Below, piece after piece: positions 34,491-45,342 of a stretch of DNA of 64,000 nucleotides. Made by a program: the position numbers and the translations under genes. The notes under the pieces were generated by a model. It worked only from the letters and a program-made list of their open reading frames with translations. It was not told the DNA's origin and did no database searches. This DNA comes from Acorus gramineus. Lineage: Eukaryota; Streptophyta; Magnoliopsida; Acorales; Acoraceae. The stretch covers positions 957,788 through 1,021,787 of the forward strand of contig CM060850.1 in assembly GCA_030737835.1 (NCBI GenBank), in the 5' to 3' direction. The number at the start of each line of letters is the position of its first letter. The first letter of the stretch is position 1.

Positions 34491-37383
34491 ATACAGTAAA
34501 ACATTGTTTGGAAGCTCAAATTTTTAAATTTGAACATTTTTACATTCATTGTTCCAGCAGTCATTCCCATAATACTATCACAGATTCATAGGAAGACAGG
34601 ATATGAAATCTTTAATGAAATAATTACTTGATTATTAAAGAAAATATAAAAATATACGCATTTTATTTATTCGAAGATTTATTTAATCATATATATATAC
34701 ACACACACTTTAAAAAAATTCAACATGTTAGAACTATAAAATGATCAGAAGAATGACCGAGTATAATAATAAAAATCCAAGATATAAAAAAATTATGGCA
34801 TACCGACAATAATCTTAATTTTGTATAAATAAGAAAAATAATGTTCTTTCAAATTTTATTTAAAATTTAAGAAATACATATATAAAAGAGAAATACATGA
34901 TTATCTTGATGAAAACAATATTGATTGTCATGTCAAAATTAGAATGTACGTAAAAAATCCAAAAGGAAACTGCTCCCTCCCTCAATGGAATAAATTATGA
35001 ATCTCATGTGACTCTGATCACTAAAAAGTTTCCTTATCCACAAATATATTGCCCCACATTAACTATTGATATTGCCTTTCTTAAAAGTTTGGCCATTGAT
35101 GTATACAAATGTATATATATGGTGGTGTACCCAAAATGACGAGGAACGCATTTAGGTTAACAATGTATTTCTAATAATATCTTTATCTTCTCAACAAATT
35201 CACACAATTTTTAGGTTTAATTAAATCTGTAATCGGCCTCATTTTCGTACATGCATCCGTACTTGATCTAGCAATTATTTATGCCACCCTATATATAAGT
35301 GCGGGTCAGATGATATTTTAACCTAGAAAAATATTACGATGTCTGATCATGGAATATAATCAATAAAAAGAAATAAATAAATAAATTGAAGTAAAAACAT
35401 AAAAATTTATGTGGTTTGATAAATCTTGTCTACGTCCATGGAGCATACCAGAAATCAATCTATTATCAATGAAAAGTTTTTACAATGGTCATATCGAAAA
35501 TAAAAACACTAGAATCTAATGAAAAATATGATATGTCCTTTTATACTGACATCTCATTAAGGACAAAAAAATCAATACACGAAAGACCCCCGCGAGCTCT
35601 GCGGGAAGCTCGATCCCCGTCTGACCCTGCGCAACGCCAACAATCCTCTACGCACATAATAATCAGGCTCCACAATATATAACAAAAACAATTAAAATGT
35701 GGCTTCTATTTTCTTACTGTGTCATAAGCTCATTAAATCCACAAGAAATCCTTGAATCCACAAAGAAGAAAGCCCCAAAATACAGGAAATTCAAAATATT
35801 ATTGATAATAATCTGTCAACCCTAGATTACTAAAAATACTAAAATTCAAAAACTATTTTTTTTCTAATTCTATGAGATCCTAAATGATCATGGGAATTGA
35901 TAGAAATCGATTCCGATATGTTATGATTGAGATATCACAAATATAAAATTTACTAAAAATAGTAAAATCGTTAATTTAAAAGCCTAAATGAATGAATTTC
36001 CTCGATATGTTTCACCATGTAAAATTTTGTGCGACTATGAGATCGTGACCATTGATTTGTAATTTATTTGGTGGACCTCTTTTGATGGTTCCATCTGCAT
36101 AATCTGTCCTACATCAATATATTTTTTATTGACTTTGTTAAAAATATATATGTTGATTCAAGATGGATAATTTTTAATTCAAATTCGTTTTCATAAAAGT
36201 TGTTTTTTTTTTTTTTTTTTTTTGAAATCTGGATTTGTTTTGATTCATACAGTGTTTTGACCGATTGTGGGTTTGAATATTAAATTTAACTCAAACTTCA
36301 CATTTCATTAGTGCTCTACAAAACATGATTTTCAAGTTCTATATGTAAATTGGTATATTTTGAAAAAGCTAAGAGAAGTGTTTTTCTTTTTTTTTAAAAA
36401 AAAATCAATTGCTATAATACTGTAACTTTTAAATGAAAGTTCATTCATACCCATTCCTACATTTAACCCAAGATATATGTGCTTCCAAGAAGACGGTTTT
36501 CAAAAGCTTTTTAAATCCGTTACAACTTATACTTAGGTAGTGTTTGGCAACAGATTGTAAAATTAATTTTATATAAATGCTAATTTTAAAACTGATTTTA
36601 CAGGAAACTGTCTTCCCCCTAGCTCCCTCCCTACCCCAGCTTTTCTGTCAAACGCAGCTTTTAGGTACTTTTTGTCTAAAACCTGTCTACAGGAAGTTAT
36701 AATTGCAAAATTGTATAGTTACATGATTGTAGAACTGACTTCCTGCAAACGCAACAGCTGTCCAATCGCATAATCAAATGCTGCCTAAGACTCAATCTTA
36801 ACATGTACATCAATGACGTTAAAAAAAAAATCACAATGCATAACTCAACATTTTTTTTTCTAAATTCATGTTAAAGAAGATGAATCAATCCATTATATAA
36901 AAAAAAATCAAATTTTATTAAATCTTAAAAAAGAAATCAAAGAAATATAGAGTCCAGAGGACCACCATCACTACAAAAAAAATATTCATATATGGTAGAC
37001 ACAATGTGCACTCCCCCCTTGTAAGTCTTCAACAACACATCTTAAAACAACAGCACCGTCTCTGTTTTATAAAAGAGTGCTCACTTGTTTTGTTGTGCTG
37101 TAATGTTTTCCAGTGGTCTTCATAAAACTAACTTTCATAAAATATCTATAGATTCTGATCAAGAAAGTTCATTCAATTCATTCCACCTTTAATTTGGTCA
37201 AATTTACAAGCACAGTCTGGCTGGACAATACATCAATCTTCAATCAATAGAACAATTTTATTGTCATATACATATATGATCATGGCAATCAAATCCATTA
37301 TATATATATATATATCATAATCAACCAAAAATACATAAAAAATTCAATTGGTAGTTCATATATACGCATGTGCTCCGACCTCA
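34491..37383. other. Intergenic region 3' of the minus-strand acyl-activating enzyme gene
   Basis: AT-rich. An isolated GC-rich stretch at about 35585-35640 (cccccgcgagctctgcggga, aagctcgatccccgtctgac) is out of character and unidentified; it may be a transposon end. A possible CACTA-type terminus (cactacaaaaaaaa) is at 36970 but has no partner. Poly-T (36196-36222) and TA tracts (37297-37315) occur. The last 200 bases would include the 3' UTR of the gene ending at 37384. Confidence 0.5.
36533..36788. mobile_element. MITE with TTAGGYAGYRTTTG ends
   Basis: It starts ttaggtagtgtttggcaac and ends aatcaaatgctgcctaa, an inverted match of about 14 bases with two or three mismatches. The interior contains ctgtcttcccc/gacttcctgcaaacgcaa as a second, looser inverted pair. 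It is 256 bp. The target duplication is unclear. Confidence 0.55.
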
Positions 37384-39081
37384 TCATAGTCGAGACATGG
37401 CGAGCACCGGCAAGTCCCCCCTCTCCTTTCGTCGGTGATTCTCCTGTCTGGGCTTCACTTGCTTCGCAATGGCTTTCGCCAGCTCCCTCAACTGGAACTT
37501 CTGAACCTTCCCTGTCGACGTCTTCGCGAGCTCCTCCACAAACACCACCTTCTTCGGCACCATATAGTGGGGCATGTTGTCCCTGCAGTAACCAATGATC
37601 TCCCCTTCCTTCACCCCTCCCTCCCCCTTCACCACCACGAACGCGCACGGCACCTCCCCCCAGTGCGCGTGCGGCATCGCCACCACCGCTGCCTCCCCCA
37701 CCTTCGGGTGCCCATAAAGCACCGCCTCCACTTCTACGCTGCTTATGTTCTCCCCGCCCGATATGATCACGTCCTTCGACCGATCCTTGATCTCTACATA
37801 CCCGTCCGGGTGCACCACAGCGACATCCCCAGTGAATAACCACCCGCCTCTGAACGCCTTCGACGTCGCCTCCGCATCTTTATAGTACCCCTTCATGACC
37901 CCACTCCCGCGCAACGCGATCTCCCCCACCGACCTCCCGTCCCGCGGCACGCCTTGCATCGTCTCGGGGTCGATGACATCCACGTCCGCGAGCGTGAGCA
38001 CGCTTATCCCCTGCCGCGCCTTGAGCCTCGACCGCTCGGTCTGCGGGAGCCCGTCCCACTTGGTCTGCCACTCGCACACCAGCGCGGGCCCGGTCGCCTC
38101 CGTGAGCCCGTACGCGTGCGTGACGTGGAATCCCAATCGTTCCATCTTCTCGACAAGCGGCGCGGGCGGCGGCGCACCGCCCGTGAGCACGTGGACCGGG
38201 CGACCGATCGGACGGCGGTCGGAGGCTCGGGCCTCTAAAATGAGGTTGAAAACGACTGGCGCGCAGCACATGTGGGTGACCCTGTGTTGGGACATCGCGC
38301 GGTACATCTCGTCCGCGGAAGTCGTGCGTATGCACACGTTGGTCCCGCCTCGCGCGGCCATCCCCCAAGTGAAGGTCCACCCGTTGCAGTGGAACATCGG
38401 CAGCGACCACAGGTACACAGGCTCTCTCCCCACCTCCCAATGCAAGAGGAGGCTCATCGTGCTCAGGTATGCGCCGCGGTGGCTGTACACCACCCCCTTC
38501 GGCGCCGACGTCGTCCCCGACGTGTAATTCAGCGCGATCGGGTCCCATTCGTCGTCCACGCGCCGCATAACGAACCCCGCGGGGTCCACCCCCGCGAGGA
38601 GCCTCTCGTACTCGAGCTCGCCCAATCGGACGCCGGTTGGTGTGTCCACGTCGTCGATCACGACTAGGAGCGGCTGGGACGAGCCGAGCTGGTTGAGCGC
38701 GTCGCGCGCGAGGGGCACGAACTGGTAGTCGACGAAGAGGACGCGCGCCTCCGAGTGGGAAAGGATGAGCGCGACGTTCTTCGGGTCGAGGCGGGTGTTG
38801 ATGGTGTTGAGGACCGCGCCCGCCATGGGCACGCCGAAGTGCATCTCGTACATGGCGGGCACGTTGGGGGCGATCACTGAAACGACGTCGTTCTTCGACA
38901 CGCCCAGCGAGGTGAGAACGGAGGCGAGGCGGCGGCAGCGGTCGGAGGTCTGCTTCCAAGTGAAACAGGTGTTGCGGTAGACGACGCTGGCACGGTCAGC
39001 GTAGACAGAGGCGGCCCTCTCTAAGAAAGTGAGAGGGGAGAGTGGGACGTAATTAGCATCGCATTTGGGGAGCTTGTCCAT
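37384..39081 (-). CDS. Peroxisomal acyl-activating enzyme (BZO1/AAE1 clade), intronless paralogue
   Basis: A single exon on the minus strand. The frame opens at 39126, but a TATA box at 39149-39159 puts the transcription start near 39125. The second Met (39081, [17 protein letters not shown]) aligns with the paralogue's [17 protein letters not shown], so I choose 39081, giving 565 residues. Motifs: P-loop [10 protein letters not shown] (187-196), [54 protein letters not shown], and the catalytic lysine in KTSTGK (Lys525). The residue before that motif is Ala (ELAKTSTGK), where the paralogue and family have Pro. The C-terminus is SRL (PTS1), so it acts in peroxisomes as an ATP-dependent carboxylate-CoA ligase; the substrate is unknown. 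It shares high identity with 19679-21440 but lacks its intron after SKNDV. It is very GC-rich. Antisense open frames on the plus strand are shadows. Confidence 0.93.
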   Translation of the reverse strand: MDKLPKCDANYVPLSPLTFLERAASVYADRASVVYRNTCFTWKQTSDRCRRLASVLTSLGVSKNDVVSVIAPNVPAMYEMHFGVPMAGAVLNTINTRLDPKNVALILSHSEARVLFVDYQFVPLARDALNQLGSSQPLLVVIDDVDTPTGVRLGELEYERLLAGVDPAGFVMRRVDDEWDPIALNYTSGTTSAPKGVVYSHRGAYLSTMSLLLHWEVGREPVYLWSLPMFHCNGWTFTWGMAARGGTNVCIRTTSADEMYRAMSQHRVTHMCCAPVVFNLILEARASDRRPIGRPVHVLTGGAPPPAPLVEKMERLGFHVTHAYGLTEATGPALVCEWQTKWDGLPQTERSRLKARQGISVLTLADVDVIDPETMQGVPRDGRSVGEIALRGSGVMKGYYKDAEATSKAFRGGWLFTGDVAVVHPDGYVEIKDRSKDVIISGGENISSVEVEAVLYGHPKVGEAAVVAMPHAHWGEVPCAFVVVKGEGGVKEGEIIGYCRDNMPHYMVPKKVVFVEELAKTSTGKVQKFQLRELAKAIAKQVKPRQENHRRKERGDLPVLAMSRL

Positions 39082-39148
39082 GTTTAGTGGTTGAGCATGC
39101 AAAATGGTTTGGGAGTCTTGAGACAATCGGGGTTGTTTCTATGGGAGG

Positions 39149-39159
39149 TATTTATATAG
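39149..39159 (-). promoter_or_regulatory. TATA box of the intronless acyl-activating enzyme gene
   Basis: The minus strand reads ctatataaata, about 70-80 bases upstream of the chosen start at 39081. Initiation about 30 bases downstream would fall near 39125, so the first in-frame ATG (39126) would be missing from the mRNA. That decides the start. Confidence 0.7.
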
Positions 39160-40497
39160 AGGGAGACCTTGGGTTGGTAATAAAGTAGTAGTTCTGAAGT
39201 TGCATAGAGACTTCATTCAAATGGGAATATAGAATCAAATTTTGGGGGCTTGTAATGGGGGTCCATGTCATTAAATTTGCATGTGTGATGAAGGTGTGAT
39301 CTGCTTTTTTTTATGTTTATTTTGAAAAAAATTGATGTAGCTCCTTATAAACGCATGAAAAAAACAGAAAAAGCCAATGTAAAATTAGTAAATCCTCCCA
39401 GATCTCTATCTTATTAGATAATATTTATTTTAGCCTTTATAACTAACTAGATGCCTGAACTATTGATGATAAATTACTATTATACCCTTTTATAATTTAT
39501 ATACCTCACCGAAAACTTATAAAAATAAAAAAATGTTCCTGTAAAATTTAAAAATCGTCCATGTGATTATCTAAAATTATATAATGATTTATTTAAATTT
39601 TATTAAACAAATTATAATTCTTAATCAAGGTGTTATGCTTTTTGTTGTAAGTAATTTTGAGTTGAAAATATATTATAGAATTTTGATTTGGTTTTTAAAT
39701 TATTTTATTCGGATTTTGTGATGAAATTGATGAAACGGTAATTTTTTTTGTTTAGTCTCTGTGATGAAATTGAGGAGGTGAAAATGTTGAAAAAGAATTC
39801 GATTTTGTAGATCAAATGAGGTTCGACAACTCTTTTTTTTACAGTTAAAGATGACATTTCAAGAGATGGGAATGTTGAAAAATGACGTTGATATTTTTGT
39901 CTTGTGTATAAAGTCTGTAAGGATTGAATCCAATTTTAACATGTTTTTAGAGACTTAATTATTTTGATATACTTTTAACTGGATGATTAAATTCATTAAT
40001 CATATACTCTTTATGAGTACCTAAGATGATTTTTGATTTTAAAGATATTTTATGTGATTTTAAGAAGAATTTAGAGAGGCAAATATTTGACTGATTCAGA
40101 AGGTTCTAATAGAAGGTGTGGTTCGGTCAGTCTGATTTAGCTTTATAACTTTATTTAATGGTATGGGTCATGAAGAATGGTCACAGCAGACAGCAGACGC
40201 ACGACGGCTTGACTGTGAAGAAAAAAGCCGCTTCTCTTTTGAAGCCTTTTCACTGCTTTTTCACTTTGGTTGACTGTAGAATGCGTGCGCACAAAGATTT
40301 CATGTTTTTTGGCCTTTTCTACTGGCCCAAAGTTTGGGTAAATTTTATTGATTATAAATGTTGTGTTTGCAGCCTGGCATCATGAAAAATGTAAAGAAAA
40401 GAAAACGATGTAACATATTTTTTTAAAGAAAAGAAAAGAAAAGAAAACGATGAAACCGATGAGAATTAAATAATTTTTTTAATTTTTTTTTTTTTTT
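39160..40497. other. Intergenic AT-rich region, upstream of the intronless acyl-activating enzyme gene
   Basis: No gene or element recognised. An open frame at 40158-40385 lies in a slightly GC-richer patch (gtcacagcagacagcagacg), without a known domain. Confidence 0.5.
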
Positions 40498-41222
40498 GAG
40501 TTTTTTATTTTTAAGCCCCCATATCTCATATGATTTAGTGATCAATTTTTCACTTCTTCATATTTTAATTTAAGTTTTCAAATTTAAAAGATATGTTCTT
40601 TTTAGTCCCTCATAGTAGGAGTGATAAACGAGCCGAACGAGCTGAACTTTGAGATGTTCAAGCTCGGCTCATTTAGAAACGAGTCGATGAACCGAGCCGA
40701 GCTTATGAGCCTCAACGAGTCTGGCGTTCTGTTTCATTTTAGGGTTTTGAGGGGTTAAAAACAAAATTTTAGCCTAAATCAGTCAAGTTCATGAGCTTAA
40801 ACAAGCATAACTTTGTATTGATTTAAAGATCTGATTTTACAAAGGAGTTTAGTAAAGCTTCAACTAAGTTTTTTTATAACATAAATGAGTCGAGCTTGAA
40901 CACAAAATGAAGCTCGATCCAGGTCCCAAGTCTAACCGAGCTTTAAAAATTGTTCAAGCTTGCTCATTTGTCTAATTGAGCGAGCCTGAACGAGCTCAAA
41001 CCGAGCCGAGCCAGAGCCGAGCCCAAACGGTTTGATTCGTTTACCTGCTCTACCTTCGAGGGACTAAAAAGAAAATCAAATAATTTAGAGATGAGTTCAT
41101 CCGAAGGACTAATAAGAAACATATCATTTAAATCTAGAGACTTAAACCAAAATATAAAGAAGTGATGGATCGATCACTAAATCATATAGTTTACATGGAC
41201 CTAAAAATAAAAAATTATTTTT
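40498..41222. mobile_element. MITE of the 45053-45342 family, interrupted by an hAT insertion
   Basis: The outer parts (40498-40615 and 41053-41222) align with the left and right halves of 45053-45342. Shared words: atgatttagtgatc, cacttctt(c/t)atatttc, gatatgttc(t/a)ttttagtcc, aagaaaa(t/c)caaataattta, gatcgatcactaaat and atagtttacatgga. The two halves are themselves inverted repeats of about 110 bases (aaccatatgatttagtgatc type). The intact copy supplies the empty site for the insertion at 40616. Confidence 0.7.
40616..41052. mobile_element. Non-autonomous hAT element with CGAGCCGAGC subterminal motifs
   Basis: Ends taggagtgataaacga and tcgtttacctgctcta are inverted over about 16 bases with several mismatches. 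Flanking 8-mers cctcatag (40608-40615) and ccttcgag (41053-41060) agree at 6 of 8. Comparison with the empty copy near 45170 (agtccctcctag, then aaattaaaaag) confirms that the 437 bp between them were inserted. Both sides are rich in gagccgagc/gctcggctc/aacgagct words (40630-40725 and 40915-41030), likely transposase-binding repeats. Confidence 0.75.
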
Positions 41223-42199
41223 TTATATCTGTAGTAAAAAAATGACAGAAAATAAAAAATGATTATTTATGCTTTATGGTTGTTAGATTCAGAGAATAAA
41301 ATAATGGAAATCCTTGTATTGCACTTAATGTTTAATCCATTTATATACAAGTATACATAGGATTACACGTGTAATACACTATAACATAACACATATAATA
41401 TAAGAATGATAAAAAGTAACATAAAATAAGAGAATTCCATCACTTCTCATTTAGGAAGGAAAATTTTTTTTCCTCTCTTTTAATAACACAGAAAAGACTA
41501 AAAAATGAAAGATTTTTTTTTAAAATTTCTACAATTGGTTGACACAAATCCCAGTTTTCTAAGTTGTCGTTTTTTTTTTTCTTTCTCATTTTTTTTTATT
41601 TTCCTGCATGCACACACATTTGCTAAATTGGATTTAGACCAGTGATAAGTGACACAAAAAGACATCATTTTTTTTAGTTTTAGCATTTTTTAGTTTTAGG
41701 AGGAATTAATCGATTATACTTTTATTACTGTTTCATTTCAAATTAAAGTCATCAAAGTGATTTCTTTTTTTATATATCGAGTGGTAATTATACGATACAC
41801 TAAATTTTTTTGATAAATCCCTATTTTTTATTTTTTTTTGGCCACCCACATTGCTACATAATTTTTATGATTTAACTAGGATCCATTTGGTTCCGTGTAA
41901 AAATTTTTCCCTCTCAATTTAAAATGTGCTTGAGAAATAATATATAATCTTAATTATTTTATTTTTAAAAAATACAAAATATTAATAAGTAATTTAAATA
42001 TATCAAGTGGACAAAAGACACAGTTATGGAAGATGGGGGAAAATAATATGTTATGGGGTTGGAAAGAAGTATTGAATTAATTAAAAGCAGGAAGAGATTT
42101 ATATATAAATACAAAGGATAATGTTAGATAAAATTCCACAAAGGATAATGTTAAATAAATATGTATTGAAATTCATTTAAGAAAAGAAAAGGGAGTCAA
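41223..42199. other. Intergenic AT-rich region
   Basis: Long T and A runs (41512-41525, 41571-41582) and no recognisable gene or element. The minus-strand frame 41498-41686 is Lys-rich and low-complexity. Confidence 0.5.
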
Positions 42200-42512
42200 G
42201 ATCCAGTCAGGTTTAGTCAATCCATCAATATCGAACTGCACAGTCTATGAATTGAACTACATAATCTATGAATCGAACTACATAATCTATTAATCAAATT
42301 ACACAGTCCATTGTTGATTATATATGTCACCCTTTTATGGAATACTGATGGTACTTATCAAATCCAAGTTTGAATGAATCAATAGGAGAGTAATATTTGT
42401 ACTCAATAATTAATTGTGCACTTTAATTCATATGTTATATAGTTTGATTTATAAATTATGCATTTCAATATTGATTAGATTGGAGTTAGTCCAGACTAAA
42501 TCCGGTCCGAAG
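42200..42512. mobile_element. Foldback MITE, relative of 33620-33851
   Basis: Arms gatccagtcaggtttagtca..aatatcgaactgcacagt (left) and the inverted ..tttcaatattgattagattg, gtccagactaaatccggtcc (right). The left arm contains three or four copies of a ctatgaat(c/t)gaactacataat unit, so the arms have expanded by short tandem repeats. Shared with 33620-33851: cgaactgcacaat, aataggagagt and caat(a)aattaattgt. Confidence 0.6.
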
Positions 42513-42782
42513 AAAGGACATTGGTCACAAAGTCGGGTCAACATTTCAACGTTTGTTTTGGTCTAAAGTTCTGCGATGGCATCAAGACCATATTAAAAAA
42601 AAAAAAAACAGTCCTACAAAACACTATAATCAATTCTACTTTTCCGGTTAGTCAAACTTTATCACACTGTCACGTCTGAAATGTATGGATAGATATCCAA
42701 AAAATAATTCAACTTAGGGGGTATTTTTGTATTTTTGAGAATTTTTAAAAACTTAGATTTCTGACTAATCAAATTTTAAAAT

Positions 42783-45021
42783 CAATAATATTTTTTAAGT
42801 CTCATCTTTTAGGCCTCCATCATAAGCCATATGAGGTGGCAAAAGAACATTACCTGTTTAATTGATAATCATTCCCCAGTGACTGTTACAATTTCACATC
42901 TTCATCCATTTGAAAGGTTTTGACTTTAACTTGAACCCATCCATATCCGTGCGCCATGAAACATCGAAAGCTTGCCGTGTGTCATGAAAGATTATTTCCG
43001 TTTTTCTTTTTTTTGTAATATTCCATTGGACTCTTATTTATTCATTATTATTAATCAATCTTTTTATTTAAAACTAAATTTGAATGAAGAACACCTAGTA
43101 GCATATCTAAATTTCTACTTCGGAGGAATTTAAAGTTACTAATTCATTTTTTTTCGATTTGGATTTCGTTTCAATTTTTGTCAGACAAGGTTTGACATTT
43201 GTTATGTTTTGGATTTGTAATTGAGTTTTATTTGCAATTGGTTTTGTTTGATATTAAAAAGTTCTTTTCATGTTTTGATTGTGTTGGAATGCCAGTTATA
43301 TCTGAATTTAAATTTAACAGTTTATAATTTTTATTTTGAATGTCTTTTACATTTTTAAAACTAAAACACGAAACCTTTTTATGTATTGATCGTCGGTTAC
43401 ATTTATGAATGTAACTACATTTATGATCGTCAGTTTTATTATGTCATGCATGTTATATAATGAGCCAGTTATCTTTTTCTAACCATAAATATGTAGTTGT
43501 ATGACGTTACTCTTTCATTTTTTTACAATGTAACTAGTCATTTTCCATAATTGATTTATATTTGTTACATTTTATAAACATAACAGGTGACTTCATGGAT
43601 ATCTATTCTTCTGAGTTAATTACTGTCTAATATAACCAGACAGTTTTATCTGATGTTAATTACATTTACATAATGTAGTTACATTTACACAATGTAACTA
43701 ATCATTATCCATATTCTGTACATGATTTATATTTTGTGAGCCAATAATATTGTAGTTCTATAATGTATGAAATGCTTTTATAGGGGAGTCTACTATATTT
43801 TTCTTTGGGTAATGAAGCAGCTACCATATGAAGCAGTTACATTTTATATTGGTAGTTATATACAACAATGGAAAAGTCTCATTTCATGAAAAAATAGATT
43901 CATTCTTTAAAAACACATATATGTTACTTCTAGCATTTAACAACCATCTTTTCAATTTACATAAATGAGATATATCTCACACAATGTACATACATTTCCT
44001 AAATGTTTACATCTCTTACAATTATTTGTTACATTTATATAAGAACAATTACATTTACATAAATGTAACATAAAATGTACATTTATCTAAATGTTTTACA
44101 TTCCATGCCATGTTTAAACAATTTAAAAACAGATCATCTTTTCAACTGTCAGTTACATTTTATGAAAAATGTTAAACACATTTTTCATTTTGTGTTACAT
44201 TTAACAATTGTAATATTCTTCGTTATAAGTTATACGAAAAATAGAAGATCAGAGACTTCTATGTCTTCTTATAACAAATGTAACATACAGTTACATACAA
44301 AAGTTATATTTAAGAATTTGTAACATTTATTAAATGTTACACACAATTCATCAATGAATAGTTACATTCATCAATATAAGCCCTTCTAAAAAAAGTAAAA
44401 GTTATATTTTAGAAATATTACAGATTATAATATATAAAAGTTATATTTAACAAATGTTACACATAGTTCATCAGAAATTGATCAACACAATGCATTACAT
44501 TTTTTTTTACTTGGATTCCATACATCGTAAAAAAACACAAGTAATTCAAAAAATCCAAAAACAAAACAAAACAAAAAAAAAGCTCTAAACAACAAAAACA
44601 AAGGTGTTTACTGCTTGTTGTCGTTGTTTATATCTTTTGTCGAAGAAAATGTACAGAATCTTCAATCGAATGTGAGGTTGTAAAGAAAAAGAAAAAAAAC
44701 TAGATCTGCTTCGCTATCGATGAAGCAAAAAGGTTTTTTTTTTTTACCTAAATTTCATTTGTGGTTTCGATTGTAGGGAACCCTAAAATTTGAATATTGG
44801 TTTTGACTCACCGAAATAGACAGGGGATGACCAATTGATGAACAAGAAATGGGGGCTAATTAATTCGCGCGTGCGAATTCGAGGAGTTTTTATCTGGGGG
44901 CATTTTTTTTTTTTTGTTTTTTTACTATTTTTTAAAAGTTAACAAGCCGTCCAATAAGGTAATGACACTTCATGGGACTTGTGAGTGAGGCTTATAATTT
45001 GGGACCTGGGCGTCATCACTG
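42783..45021. mobile_element. Non-coding Mutator-like element with 9-bp target duplication
   Basis: ttttaaaat is repeated exactly at 42774-42782 and 45022-45030. The left end (caataatattttttaagtct, with ggcctccatcataagcc and atgaggtggcaa) and inverted right end (cagtgatgacgcccaggtcc, with aagcctcactcacaag and atgaagtgtcattacc) are diverged repeats of about 90 bases related to those of 23729-29410. It is 2239 bp. The interior has no plausible coding region but carries many gttacattt/aaatgtaac palindromes, for example 43396-43415, 43670-43700 and 44050-44075. A 9-bp duplication is the Mutator norm. Confidence 0.75.
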
Positions 45022-45052
45022 TTTTAAAATTCATATAACTTTTTTTTTTTTT

Positions 45053-45342
45053 TAGGTTTTTAATTTTTAAGTCTCCATAAACTATATGATTTAGTGATCG
45101 ATCCCTCACTTCTTTATATTTCAGTTTAGGTTTTCATATTTAAATGATATGTTCATTTTTAGTCCCTCCTAGAAATTAAAAAGAAAACCAAATAATTTAG
45201 TGATAGGTCCCTCCCAAGAACTAACTAATAAGAAACATATCCTTTATATCTAAAAACTTAATTTGAAATACGAAGAAGTGAGGGATCGATCACTAAATAA
45301 TATAGTTTACATGGACTAAAAATTAAAAAAACCCTTTTTATT
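45053..45342. mobile_element. Palindromic MITE (intact copy)
   Basis: Two inverted arms of about 120 bases: left ..ctccataaactatatgattt, agtgatcgatccctcacttc; right gaagtgagggatcgatcact, aaataatatagtttacatgg. They meet near 45175 (tagtccctcctag). It lies only about 30 bases from the right end of the Mutator-like element. Same family as the interrupted copy at 40498-41222. Confidence 0.75.

Noticed and set aside
36970..36985. cactacaaaaaaaa, like a CACTA transposon end
   Set aside because: No inverted partner and no 3-bp duplication found; common by chance in A-rich DNA.
37880..38959. 359-residue minus frame and several plus frames overlapping the second acyl-activating enzyme
   Set aside because: Same GC-driven shadow effect; Arg/Pro/His-rich and not homologous to anything recognised.
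43340..44460. Regularly recurring short words in the second Mutator-like element, considered as a CRISPR-like or satellite array
   Set aside because: Spacing is irregular, the words are short palindromes, and the context is a plant transposon.
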